From assembly GCA_012931725.1 (NCBI GenBank), contig CM022946.1:137345464-137409463 (forward strand): DNA of 64,000 bases, in the 5' to 3' direction. The stretch comes from Litsea cubeba. Its lineage: Eukaryota; Streptophyta; Magnoliopsida; Laurales; Lauraceae. Positions 52,798 to 64,000 of this stretch are shown here, one piece after another. The notes beneath the pieces were generated by a model, which saw only the letters and a program-made list of their open reading frames with translations, did not search any database and had not been told where the DNA came from. How positions within the stretch are numbered: the stretch's first letter is position 1; every line of letters starts with the position of its first letter. The translations under genes and the position numbers were made by a program.

Positions 52798-54849
52798 ATA
52801 GATACATATACCTTATGCACCGCAAGTCCGAGATTTTTGAATAGTTCAAAGAGTTTCGAGCGGAAGCGGAAAAGCAATTGGGTAAAAGTATAAATACTCT
52901 TCGATGAGATCGATGAGGCGAATATCTCTTCGCTAAGTTTATGGGATACTTATCAGTAAATGGGATTTGATCCCAGTAGTCTGCTCCTGGTTTGCCTCAA
53001 CAAAACGGAGTAGAAGAAAGAAGGAACAAGACTCTTTTACATATGATCAAGTCTATGATTGAGTTTCTAGGATTACCTATATTTTGGGATATGGAAACTG
53101 AAATATATATACTAAACCTCATTCCATCTAAGTCTATACTTGAGACTCCCAGGGAGTTATGGACAGGGCGAAAGCCTAGTCTACAACGTTTTCAGGGTTG
53201 TCTGGCACACGTGCTAAAGGATAAGACGGATTAGTTGGAATCGAAGTCGGAAGTATATATGTTTATATTCTATCCCAAAAAGGAACTAAAGGTTGGTTGC
53301 TCTATAATCCGAGAGAGCAAAAAGTGCTTCGCAGCACCAATGCGGTTTTCTGGAGGGAGATTATAAGATTAACTGGAAATCTTTAGAAATGGTTATCTTG
53401 GAAGAAATTTAAGAAAGAACAATTCCAAATCCAAGAATAACCAAACTTTAAGAAAATCCGCCATAATTGACCCAGTAGTTACACCAGTGCCTTGTCATAG
53501 TGGGAGTATTGTCAGGACCCTTGACAAGTTTTCGGTCTAGGGAAAGTCTTACAAGGCAATCCCGGTGTAACCGGAACAAAATCCATATAACTATGATAAA
53601 GCAGTTAATGACATAGTTTTGGGACGTTGGTTAGATGCTATGAAAGCTGAGGTGGAGTCTTTGTACTCTAATCAGGTCTGGATACTTGTGGGCTTGCCTG
53701 CCAATAGCAAACCTATTGGGTGCAAGTGAGTCTACAAAAGAAAATGAGAGCGAGATGGAAGAGTTCCATCCGGATACTCTTATCCATTGCGGTTCATCTC
53801 GGTGACAAGATTAGGCAAATGGATATCAAGACAGCGTCTCACGACGGCAATCTTGAGGAAAACATCTATATGATGCAACCAGATGGTTTTATAGCTAATA
53901 ACCAAGTGCAAAGAGTTTTGCAGGCTGCATAAGTTCATTTATGGATTAAAGCAGGTATCCCGAAACAGGAACATCCATTTTGACAAGGAAATCAAGTCAC
54001 TTGATTTTTGTCAGAATCCGGATAAGTCATGTGTAAATGAAAAGTCAACAACACAGGGTAATTTTTTCTGATATTATATGTCGACGACATCCTTCTCCTA
54101 TGGAGTGATATAAGGATATCGTCAACAGTAAAAGTTTTGGTTGACTAAGACTTTTGATAATAAAGGACTTTGGAAAAGCTAGGTACATCCTAGGAATCAA
54201 TTTCCATTGAGACCGGAAAAATAGGATGATTAGGCTTATCCCAATAATGTGTACATAGATAAAGGTTCTGGTACGGTAAGCTATGCTTTGTACTAAACCG
54301 ATATCTGTCACGCAGTATGCCTAGTCAGCAGATATCAGTCTAGCCCAGGTCTTTATCATTGACTGTTGTAAGATGTGTTCTCGAATACTTGAGAAGGACT
54401 AGAGATCACATGTTGAGTCATAGCAGTAATGAGTTGATTACCAGTTGGTTACATAGATACTGACTTCTAGTCAGATCAGGATTCCAAGAAATCAACTTCT
54501 GGGTACGTGCTTATGTTGTAGCAGCTTGAGAAGTAGCTAAGGTAGCAGATTGACTCAAAAGATTCCTTATGGAACTTGGAGTGGTATTTTTGGCAGGACA
54601 GCCGATCACAGTTTACTGTGATAACAGCAGGGCAGTCATTAAAGTCCAAATAACCCAAGAGCCAAAAAGTATGTACAGAGGAAGTTATACATGGTCAGAG
54701 AGATTGTGCAAAGAGGTGATGTACGATCACCAAGATAGCCTCTGCAGCCAATCTAGTAGATCCCTTTACTAAGCCTTTGACTACCAAAGTCTTTGAGCTA
54801 TATGTAAAAAGGATGTGCATGAGATGCAAATCTAACTGGCATTGAGCCC

Positions 54850-54860
54850 AAGTGGGAGAT
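54850..54860 (+). other. Polypurine tract, copia A
   Basis: AAGTGGGAGAT directly before the 3' LTR. Confidence 0.7.
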
Positions 54861-56629
54861 TGTTAGTTTTATGGACTCAATCCAGTAGATGATATAATAA
54901 ATTGATTAAATTCTTTATTTATTCATATATTCATGCTTTCCTTTCATGAGATGAATGGTGATTTATTATATACTTGCACATAACCAATACGAATGACATG
55001 ATGGTTCATGAGATGAACCGGGGTCCACAAGTATATTAGATGTAACACATGTGTATGGATGAGATCCACATACGGGAGACATGTGTGACAAATCTTATAC
55101 TTAAATATCTTCACAACCAGTGATGAGACTGGACATCTCATACTGACAAGGTTGCAGCACTTTGATCACTACGAGATAGTGTGATTTGTCTCGATCATCA
55201 GAATGGAAGATTCTGGATCATAGTGTTGGTACATTGGATGTATTGAAGGACCATGAGAAGCACCTTATAAACACTGTCTTTATTTTAAGGTCTGCTCTCA
55301 TAATTCCCTAGCAATAGGCTCTCAATCCTGAGATATTAATGAACTCAAGTTTCTATCTATTCATTTGCTTTGAGTCCCCAATGAGTGAGGCCAACTGTAG
55401 GTCAACACCTCGGTGATTTGGGTACGTGGTAGTAGAGCTGTGGGAACATTCAATAGTCAAGATGGAATCTATCTCTAATATCCCCTTGTGCCAATTAATA
55501 GATTTATCATTGGTAAGTGCGCACCCATTCCGATTAAGAGTTAATTGGAAAGGTACCTATTGATCATTATAATTGATTGGGGCTCAAGGATAATAAGATA
55601 TGGATCTATTTTGGAAGACAGGTCCAATTGATCCATGGATGTTGATAGAGGGGTCTACTTGTGGTAATGTGGAAGTTTAGGGTCTTCTATGTAATATTCC
55701 TAAGACTGGAGTTTAATTGCATTTATATAGTGGAGTTATTTACAATTAACTGTGGGCCCGGATTACACATGAGATGTGGGGTCGCGAGTCCCAGTTGGAG
55801 CCAGCTTTCTATGGAATCCCTAGTGGTCCCCACACTATCCCAATTATTAGAAAGTATCTAATTCTAGTTGAACTCTAAAAAGAAAGTTACTATTTCTAGT
55901 AGAAGTGAGACTTCTAATAGTGGTAATAGTAGACTTACTAATTTTAGTAGAAGTGAGACTTCTATTTTAATTAGAAAGGAATTAGAAAGATACTAATCAT
56001 ATTTGAAGTGAGACTTCTAATTATGATATGGTAAGTTACTAATTAATGGAAGTAAGACTTCTATTGTAATTAGTAAAGAAGAGACAACTTGTAAAAGTTA
56101 TAAATAAGAGGAGAGGATGCCTTGGACGTCCATGCTTGCTTCTACCATTGGGATTCACGCCCAAGGCTCTCTAAGTGCAAGTGTTGCACAAGCTTTTCTC
56201 CTCTTCCCTCTTCTAGTTCTCTTTCTAGGTCCTCCCTAGAGTTCCTAGTAGTTTTCTCTTGGAGATCCCACCATCTTCTTGAGTAAAGGAGAATCTGATA
56301 CGGGTCATAGCGTGGAAGATCAAGAGGTCTTGGAGATCCCTATTTGATTAGTGAAAGCGTTTCATCATCAAAGAAAGACGCAACTCCACCATTAGAGCAC
56401 AACCGAGCTCCAAAGGTATAATCCACTTCCTTGCATGTTGTAGATTATTATGGATGCTTGTTAGTTGCTGTTTTTATCTTCTAGATAAATTGTTTTACTG
56501 ATCATGATGACTGAGATTGAGGACATAGATCTTGGATTGGGTTTTATAGCCTTCTGGATAGTTGATCCCTGCGTCAAGTGGGTCAAAAGTTTTTGAAACC
56601 TATCCTAGAGGCTCACCCTATTTCCAACA
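54861..56629 (+). repeat. 3' LTR of copia A
   Basis: Same length as the 5' LTR and nearly identical. TATA box at 56099-56106. Confidence 0.95.
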
Positions 56630-56634
56630 GGAAA
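56630..56634. other. Target site duplication, right (copia A)
   Basis: GGAAA, followed by TCCC as in the uninterrupted copy. Confidence 0.92.
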
Positions 56635-56894
56635 TCCCTAAATCCGGATTTTGTTTCAAACCATGAATTTTGGGTTCAAGGGTTGAAAATTTTGGTCAAG
56701 TTAGGGAAAGGTTCCTAAACTTGGATATCTTTTTTTTTTTGAACAATGAAACGATGAAAGTAAGCATTGTTTTAGATTTCTAGAAATTTCAACATTTGAT
56801 ATGAAAATTCTAAAAAAGGGTGGGTTTAGCGAGCGTGTACCTGGAAACCGGCTTTGGCCGTGCAGGCATTGCTTTTACCCAGTTGGGTAAGTCT
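56635..56894 (-). other. Non-coding spacer after pol, element 2
   Basis: Inverted match of 8117-8375. No coding content. Confidence 0.8.
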
Positions 56895-58553
56895 TTAAGG
56901 GTAGTACCGCTTTAAGAACTTGCCGTTGATAGGCAGCATACATCTGTCACCTTCCATGTTTAGGAGTGCGTATGCGCCATTAGAGAAAACCTTGTCGATG
57001 ACGTAGGGTCCCTCCCATTTTTGCTCAAATTTTCCTTTGGACTTGTGAGCGAAGACCATTGGTATTTTTACCGCAAGAACCAAGTCATTCTTTTTGTAGG
57101 CGCGTTGCCTGACCTTTTTATCGAAAGATCCTGCCATACGTGCTTGGTAAAGTTCAATGCTTTGTTGAGCTTCGAGCCGTCTCTCATCGAGATTGTCCAG
57201 CTCATGGAGTCGCAATTTGACATTGCTTTCTTGAGTCATGTCATTTTGCATGGATACCCTCAAGGAAGGAATTTGTACTTCCAAGGGCACGACAGCTTCG
57301 CATCCATAGACCAAGGAGAATGGTGTGCTATGGGTTGGTCCTCGAACGGTGGTTCGATAGGCCCACAAAGCTTCAGACATTTTGTCGCTCCAGTCTCTTT
57401 TGTGACTAGAGACCATTTTTTTGAGGATTTTGCAGAGTGTCTTGTTGAAAGCTTCTGCTAACCCGTTTGCTGCCGGATTGTATGGAGTCGAAGGACAGCT
57501 TTGGATTTTGTATTTGTCGCAGAACCTGTAGAATCGATGATCCCGGAACTGTGGTCCGTTATCATGGACGAATCTTTTGGGTATGCCGAAACGACAAATG
57601 ATGTTGGTGCGTAGGAACTGAAGGACTGATGAGGTCTTCATTTCGTTAAACTGCAAATGCTTCTGACCACTTGGAGAAGTAATCCGTAGCGGCGAAGATG
57701 AAGCGATGACCTTTGCTTGAAGGGGAGAAATAGGACCTATGATGTCCATACCCCAGGCTTCGAAAGGCCATGAGATCGCTGTAGGATGCAGCCATTCTGG
57801 AGGCATGTGAATGTAATCTCCATGAACTTGGCATTGTTGGCAGCGCTTAGCAAATTGCATTGCGTCAGCTACCATGGTAGGCCAGTAATATCCTAACCTT
57901 TTTATCTGATCATAGAGCTTAGGTCCAGCCTGATGAGCTCCACAAAGACCAGCATGAACTTCTTTGAGTGTTTCTTCAGCCTCTTGTTGTGACAAGCAGC
58001 GTAGAAGTACTCCGTTGAAGGATTTCCTGTAAAGGATTTTTGAAGGAATATCCAAATGGAAGCTTGGGGTTCGCCTTTGGATGCTTACCCGTTCTTTTGG
58101 ATCTTCAGGTAGGATTCCGAACATAATGTAATCAATGAACGGATCCCTCCAGTCGCCGATTGAAGTTTGAAGGATTGAAATCCGACTTCCGACCACTTGG
58201 TGGCATTCAGCAACTGCTTGGTGTGTGTTAAGAGGAGGAAGGATTCTCCTTTCGCACACCGTGATTTGCATGTTTTCCCCTTCCTGGATTGCCATGGATG
58301 CGGCAAGTCCGGCTAGGGCATCTGCACGTATGTTTTCACCTCTACGAATGTGGGTGATGTGACAGATGTCAAACTTTTGCAGAAGTGATTGTGCCTTGTT
58401 GTAGTAGGGCAACAAATCTGGCTTCCTGACTTCAAATTTCTGATTCATCTGGTTGACGATCAGTTGAGCGTCTCCAAAGACTTCCAGCATGGTGATACCG
58501 GATTCGATGGCGAGTTCCAATCCTAAGATCAGAGCTTGATATTCAGCCTGCAT
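56895..58553 (-). pseudogene. pol (aRH-INT): Tat element 2 archaeal-type RNase H (C-terminal part) and integrase
   Basis: 552 codons. The frame begins inside the second RNase H: one extra G near 58550 separates it from the preceding frame. Integrase: HHCC finger (VHAGLCGAHQ, CQQCQVHG), first catalytic Asp present (GTC on +, 57744-57746, WGMDIIGPI), then two offsetting frameshifts. One base is lost after ISP near 57720 and one gained near 57650, replacing about 30 core residues with an unrelated stretch. The remaining Asp (HDNGPQF) and Glu (GLAEAFN) are kept. So both Tat copies have damaged integrase but in different ways. Confidence 0.9.
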
Positions 58554-60506
58554 TGTTTGTGCATGGTTCCAGTAGCGAGAAAGCGTGTGGAATCATGTAT
58601 TTGTCGGGGCTAACAAAGAGGATGCCAACTCCCGAGATCAGCTGTCTTTTTTCATTTGTCCTGGTTGCACCGTCAAAGTACATATCCCAGGAGGCACTTT
58701 GTGAGAAAGTCTCCACATTGTAGACTGGTTCATCTGGGAGATCATCTCTGAGTGGAGAATTTTTAGGCAATGGATGCTCTGCGAGGAAGTCCGCTAGAGC
58801 TTGCCCTTTGATTGCTTTTTGTGGTACATACCTAATATCAAATTGTGACAGAAGGATGGACCATTTTGCCAGTCGAGCATTGAGAGAACCTGCCTTTGTG
58901 ACAAGGACCTTCAAGAGGTTGACCCTCGAGACCAGGTAGACTGTGTTGGAAAGCAAGTAGTGACGCAGCTTTTGTACGGCGAACATCACTGCAAGACATT
59001 CTTTTTCGACTGGAGAGTAGCGATGCTCTGCACCTACTAGCATGCGGCTGAGGTAATATAGAGCAGCTTCTTTTCTTTGATCATTTTCTTGCGCAAGCAG
59101 AGCTCCCAGAGAGTGATCAAGGGCTCTTGTGTAGAAGATGAATGGTTTTCCAGTGGTAGGAGCAGCTAACACTGGAGGTTTTGTCAGGTATGACTTGATG
59201 TCTTGGAAAGCAGCTTCACAGTCAGCATCCCAGACAAAGTTTACACCCTTTTTCATCAACCGGGAGAATGAACGGCATTTCCCCGAAAGATTGGAGATGA
59301 ACCGTCTGATGTAGGCCAATCTCCCTTGAAGCCCTTTGAGTTCTCTCAAGGTTCTTGGAGAGGGCATTTCTAGAATGGCTTTGACTTTTATGGGGTCAAG
59401 CTCTATTCCAGCTTTCCGAACTAAGAATCCGAGGAACTTACCCGACGAGACGCCGAAGAAGCATTTCAATGGATTCATTCGCAGTTTGTGTTTGCGAAGC
59501 CGGAGGAAGACTTCTCGAAGGTTTTCGAGATGATCTTCTTTTCTTTTGCTTTTGACGGCGAGGTCATCAACGTAACATTCAACCGTCTTGTGCTGCATAT
59601 CTTGGAATATTTTCATCATAGCCCTCTAATATGTGGCACCAGCATTCTTCAGACCAAATGGCATGACAGTGTAACAATACACGCCAAATGGGGTTCGAAA
59701 GGATGTATGTTTTTCATCCTCAGGATGCATCTTTATCTGATTGTAGCCAGAGAAACCATCCATGAATGTCATTCGCTCGAATCCACAGGTATTATCAATC
59801 ATTACCTCTGGTATGGGGAGCGGAAATTCATCTTTTGGGCATGCGCCATTCAGGTCTCTATAATCAATACAGACCCTGATCTGCCCATTTTTCTTGTCAC
59901 GGGGACAATGTTGGCCAACCATTCAGGATGTTGCTCCTCACGGATGAAGCCGACGCTTTTGAGTTTTTGAACTTCTTGTTCAATTTTATCCATCACATCT
60001 GGACGGAATCCTCTTTGGCCTTGCTTGACAGGCTTGATGTCTTCTTGAAGATTGAGTTTGTGAACTGCTATTTTGGGGTCTAAGCCTGGCATTTCAGCGT
60101 AAGACCATGCAAAGCAATCAACGAACTCACGAAGAAAGGCGATATACTTGGGTAACTCATCATCCTTTATATTCTTGCTTATGAATACAGGACGTGGGTT
60201 ATCTGGTGTTCCCAAGTCTATCTTTTGAACAGGATCTTCTGTTGGAAGGTTCGAAGGTGGTTCCTCCACAATATTTTCGGAGGCTTCCAGCTCAACGAAA
60301 CCTTCTGGGGTTTCAAGGGCATTTCCAGACCAATGTTTTGTTCCTTTCCACGGGTCTTCTTGATCGGTAATTTTCCCAAGGCTTGCTATGAGATGATCCC
60401 AATCGCCTGTTGAAACCGAGTCGAAGTAGGCTACTTCTTTTGGTAGATGAGGATTCTTCTGGGTCAGAAGTCCACACGTCTGTGCCATCGGACAACTCCT
60501 CTTCAT
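58543..60506 (-). pseudogene. pol (RT-RH): Tat element 2 reverse transcriptase, RNase H and start of second RNase H
   Basis: RT blocks in order on the - strand: HKLNLQEDIKPV (about 60065), the IREEQHPEWLANIVPV block, DYRDLNGACPKDEFPL, FMDGFSGYNQIKM, YCYTVMPFGLKNAGATY, and YVDD near 59570, followed by RNase H and the first part of aRNase H (MYFDGATRTNEKRQ). Frames break near 59910 (a lost base) and by a stop near 59625, but the long 58543-59619 frame has no stops where element 1 has two TGA codons. Confidence 0.88.
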
Positions 60507-60659
60507 TTTCGGAGAAATCGTGCCAATTGGATGAGCTTCCTAGATCTTTGTCAGGTGACTCATCAAAGAGATATCCAGGGAGATCGATGTCTTCATGGAT
60601 TTGAGATGTTGAGGCTTGGTCAGTATATTGACTTTTAAGCCTTTGTGTCAACTGTCTCA

Positions 60660-60828
60660 AGGGAGTGTCAGGATCATACCCTAACCCGTGTGAAGACTTT
60701 TCTACATAGCCGTAGAGTCTCCAATCTTCCAGCTGGCTTTTGGTCAAGACGGGCCCCAATGGCGTGAGAATACCGCGTCCTTCTCCCAAACCGACTGGGT
60801 TTTGAGTGTCATAGCCCATTTTCTTCAT
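60660..60828 (-). other. G-patch-like segment (element 2)
   Basis: MKKMGYDTQNPVGLGEG then RGILTP, matching 4175-4354, between protease and RT. Confidence 0.6.
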
Positions 60829-60834
60829 AATAGC

Positions 60835-62295
60835 TTATACCACAGAACTGTATAAGGATAGTTGAGGCATACCTTTATTTTGGAAAGGTTCAAGCATGGA
60901 GTTTGATGAAGAAGCATCCGATCTATGGAAGAAGATCGGCTTTTCCTTTGTTGAAGTTGCTGGAACAACGAAGGAAGCTGACGTAGGATCTTCTATGTCA
61001 GAAGTTGTCTCCATTGGAGTAAGAGCAGGCTGAACTTGCTGAGTGCCAGCTTGGCTTGACGATGTGTCGTCTTCTTGCTCTGAATCCGAGTCCGTGTCTT
61101 GCATGATAGACACGAAAGAGACAACAAATTTGCCCCCGGGCTTTTGTTTTGCCTTCTTCACTTTAGTTGTGATGACCAAAGGCTTTGAAGATTTGAGGGA
61201 GATGATGAAGGGAGTTTGAATGCTCTCTTCAGATTTACCGGATGGTTTGTTTTCTTCCGGTGATTGTTGAGGAGCTTTGCCTTTATCTTTCTGGAGATTT
61301 TCGGCAAAGGATGCTGTGTGCTTTTCCTCTTCTTCTTTTTCACCTACATACATCTGTGAGTCTGCGAAGTGGACTTCTTTACCTTTGAAGGGTTTTCTGT
61401 CCGCAAAGACTCGATGTATCATGCCGTCGTCGCCAACAAACTTGATGCATTGATGTAGAGTTGAAGGGACAACACCATTCTCATGGATCCAAGGGCGTCC
61501 GAGAAGGATGTTGTAGCATGAAGGGGTCTTTATTGCATACACTGTGACCTCAGAGATAAGATCACCGATCTGCAACTTGAACCTGATTTTACCGATAGGC
61601 CTTTGAGTACTCCCATTGTATCCAAAGATAGATACAGATGTGTGGCTTAGTTTGCTGGGTGGGATGCCCAACTCTTCAAGAGCCGATGTGGAGATGAGGT
61701 TGAGTGCAGAACCTGGGTCGATCTGAACTCTGTGCATAGGCATTTCCTTGATATACCCTGTGAAGTATAGGGGTCGGTTATGCCTGGTTTCTCCAAGCAG
61801 GAGGTCGTCCTTTGTGAAGGCGATGGTTGCACTGGCTGCTTTTTTAACCGAGAGGCATTCAATGCATGATCCCTCAGTTTTCTTCTTTTCTCCCTTTGAG
61901 GAGGCTTCTGAGTTTTTGACCCGGTAATCCATTTCAATTTGAAGGACTTGCGGGGCATGTTTGTCGACATCCTCATTCAGCTTTTGTAATTCCGAAATGA
62001 GATTATCACGAGTGTGCGGAGACATTTGCAACAAATCTAGGATGTGCAGACGTGCAGGTATGTGCTTGAAGTGTTCAATCAAGTCATACTTGAAAGCCTC
62101 CTTAGGGCCTGCATGTTCATCATTGTTGCCACTAGGGGCGCTTACAACATCTTTTCCTGAAGGATTTACATATGTAAAGGAAGATTGGTTGTAATTTTTG
62201 TGGTAGTCCCGGCCAGAGCGGGTGCCTCTATCAACTTCGAGAGCTTCTTGAGAAGGGTCTTCGTTTGGAAGATTGTCTTCAGGATCAAGAGGCTG
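60835..62295 (-). pseudogene. pro: Tat element 2 protease region
   Basis: Retropepsin-like region with VQIDPGSALNLIS near 61720 and YNILLGRPWIHENG near 61500, uninterrupted from about 62082 to 60835. The frame shift present in element 1 is absent here. A Lys/Ser-rich tail with SDSEQEDDTSSS follows. The upstream in-frame stop near 62295 separates it from the acidic linker. Confidence 0.8.
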
Positions 62296-63003
62296 TCATT
62301 TTTCATTTGCTGAGGATGTATCAGCAGTAGAGTTACCATCCTCAGTGATTGTGTTGCATGGAGCATTTTCCAGGAACAAGTCCTGAACAGCATCCAGCAA
62401 TCTTTCTTCTTCGTTGACTAATTCATCGTCCCAAGCATCAATGGCTGGGAATTCTTCAGTCAGGAAGGGTGTGAACTTTGAAGTCACAGTCTCAGGAGAA
62501 GAAACCTGAGAGGGTGTCATCTCAGTGAAAGTCACGTGAGACGAGGTGGCTCCAGAAGATATATTGCTAGGCGTCGCCGGAGTGTAAGTGCTCTCATCAG
62601 ACGATGCTTCGAAAGAGCTATAATCCCGAATTATCACATTACAGGAAGCTCTGACGGGAGACGTTGCCTGATCGAAGTCAGACTCATCCTCGGATGTGAG
62701 AGGATCGTCTATCCAGCAATTTTCTCCATTTTCAGGAGTTAAGGGAGGATGTACCTGGTGGTCTTCAGGGACTTCAGGCTCTGGATTGCGAGGAGGCTCG
62801 TTGACGCGTTCTTGCTCTTGTTCTAGAGCGAGTCGCTGCAAGATCCTTGCATATTCTTCAAGATCAGGCATGGGAGCCGGATCTTCTTCTTCATCATCTC
62901 TTTGTGGCTCAACATTGTTGATTTCCACTGGAGTAATGAGAGGTGCTGGGTCAGCAGCATTTTCTTGTACAGCCTCTTGGTCTTCTTCATCATCAGACCA
63001 GGA
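62296..63003 (-). pseudogene. Tat element 2 acidic linker
   Basis: Glu/Asp/Ser/Pro-rich sequence matching 2070-2710. It ends at a TGA after NEK where copy 1 reads on. No domain recognised. Confidence 0.7.
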
Positions 63004-63012
63004 TCCTTGTGG

Positions 63013-64000
63013 CTATAGGGGGTTATACCAGATTACTGGCATAAGATGAGACTCAGGAACCCATTCTTCATCGGAGAGATATTCTCCTGTTTCAAGGGAC
63101 TCCTCCCACTCATCTGTGTAGTTGGATTCGAATCCATCATCGGTGTCGCTGGATTCGTATCCATCAATGGAGAATCCAACTACCGAATTGCAAGAGTATG
63201 ATGCCTCCTGCATGGCTTCTTTGAATTGAGGTGGCATGAAATCACTGAGAGTGAATTTCCTTACCCCCTTTGAAGTCTCTGGAAGGGATGTTTTTGTTAC
63301 CTCTAGTGAAGCGGTAGAGGAAGCCTCTGCCTTTTCTTTGACCTCTAGTTTTGGCTGGGTCTTCTCTTGCCGTTTGAGCTTGAGGAGATGTTTCCTAGCC
63401 TGCCTTCGCTGTTGAGCTGTAGGCTTTGTTTTCACGACCTCCCAATTTTCATCTTCCAGGAGATCGGGATGTACCCATATTGGTTGTCCGTCTGGTGTCG
63501 GGTAAGGAACCAGTCCCTCGGACGCTTGGATTGAGTTTATCACCTTGAAGGAAGTAGTGATCTTCTTCTTCGGTGATTTTGATGTTTGTCCACATGTCAC
63601 CATATTGACGGAGGCAGACCCATAGTTTTTGTCAAAGGTGATGACTCCGTTTTTCCACATCTCATTTATTTTCTCTCTCACAACGAAGCATTGATTGAGA
63701 GGATGCGAGATCATCTGGTGGTATGGACAGTACCGAGGATCGTTGGTTTTGCCAACATCACCCGGTCTTTTTGGTTCAGGCAAGGTGAGCTTGCCGTTTG
63801 CCACAAGAGCCCCGAAGATTTCATCAACATCTTCATCAAATGGGTATTTCTTCTCTACTCGTTCTTTGAAGGCATCAGAGAGTTCAGTTCTCTTACCAAC
63901 AGCTTTGTTTTCAGCTTTCTTTGGTGGCTGAGGAGCTGACTTGGTCTGCACATTGAGGACCTCTTTCTTCTTTGATTTTGAGGTCGTAATGGCGGTTGGC
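63013..64000 (-). pseudogene. gag: Tat element 2 gag, zinc-knuckle part (cut by window end)
   Basis: Matches 1020-2000. The knuckle CPYHQMISHPLNQC lies near 63680-63722. The frame is continuous where element 1 has two breaks, and ends at a TAG near 63013 where copy 1 has CAG. The capsid part lies beyond base 64000. Confidence 0.85.

Larger units (their letters stand above)
44782..54850 (+). pseudogene. pol: Copia A pol, decayed and split by copia B
   Basis: Before element B (44782-45506): protease remnant ESWFVDFGATNYIS (DSG is DFG) and parts of the pre-integrase zinc finger with several stops. After element B (52793-54850): integrase C-terminal pieces (LPQQNGVEERRNKTLL near 52994), RT pieces (QMDIKTASHDGNLEENIYMM near 53816), and an RNase H end with KPLTTKVFEL near 54774. 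At least a dozen stops and frameshifts. The Asp-Asp RT motif region near 54076 reads YMSTTS, so the active site is lost. Confidence 0.85.
40380..56629 (+). mobile_element. Copia element A, inserted in Tat element 2 and itself split by copia B
   Basis: Two 1,769-bp LTRs (40380-42148, 54861-56629), TSD GGAAA, tRNA-Met-type primer site, long leader, open gag, and a heavily mutated pol cut in two by element B. By eye the LTRs differ at only about 15-20 positions. Lineage uncertain; the gag zinc knuckle and the SKPIGCK-type RT block resemble Tork/Angela-like copia elements more than Sireviruses. Confidence 0.92.
30590..64000 (-). mobile_element. Tat-lineage Ty3/gypsy LTR retrotransposon, element 2 (5' end outside window), split by copia A
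   Basis: Same family and order as element 1 but inverted: from 64000 down come gag, protease, RT, RNase H, archaeal RNase H and integrase (ends 56895). Then come the spacer with copia A inserted at 40380-56629, the repeat arrays (39040-40310), the antisense gene (here on the + strand, 34363-39022), more repeats, and the 3' LTR (33206 to 30590). The 3' ends of the two Tat elements face each other across about 13 kb. Confidence 0.93.

Overview
This window looks like a gene-poor, repeat-packed stretch of a flowering-plant nuclear genome. I see no convincing host gene, rRNA, tRNA or CRISPR array. Almost every base falls in a retrotransposon or its debris: two copies of one Ty3/gypsy family of the Tat lineage (recognised by a second, archaeal-type RNase H after the usual one and by an extra antisense gene), three Ty1/copia elements (two with Sirevirus hallmarks), a LINE remnant and one probable DNA transposon. 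No species can be named from this.

Layout. 1-17205: Tat element 1 on the + strand, entering the window inside gag. It holds a broken gag-pol (about 1-8116), tandem-repeat-rich spacer (8117-9660), a multi-exon gene on the opposite strand (9671-13673), more repeats, and the 3' LTR (14847-17205). 17206-18792: the 5' 1.6 kb of another LTR of the same family, inverted and directly abutting. 18793-19158: unassigned DNA. 19159-27299: copia element C, complete with LTRs and TSD AAAAT, carrying gag debris plus an intact ORF of the putative plant transposon protein type but no pol. 27305-30589: flanking DNA with a LINE 3' end split by a DNA-transposon-like element. 30590-64000: Tat element 2 on the - strand, leaving the window inside gag. 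Its spacer is split by copia element A (40380-56629, TSD GGAAA), which is itself split by Sirevirus-like copia element B (45507-52792, TSD GAGAT). The order of events Tat 2, then A, then B is read directly from the nesting, and element 1 preserves the empty site for A.

How the parts work. The Tat elements should make a gag-protease-RT-RNase H-aRNase H-integrase polyprotein from the LTR promoter. In addition each carries a convergent gene with its own TATA box, a 10-nt first coding exon, four canonical introns and about 1,225 codons. It encodes a plant-mobile-domain-like region, a basic patch and a C-terminal coiled coil. Both copies are now mutated, but by different lesions. Every element shows defects (frameshifts, nonsense changes often of C-to-T type, an integrase Asp-to-Asn change, an integrase core deletion), so none is likely autonomous today.

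The most interesting signals are the intron-containing antisense gene, the pol-less copia element C with its intact ORF and LTR-like internal promoter motif, and the recurrence of GGTCGACCGA-type palindromes in three different copia elements.
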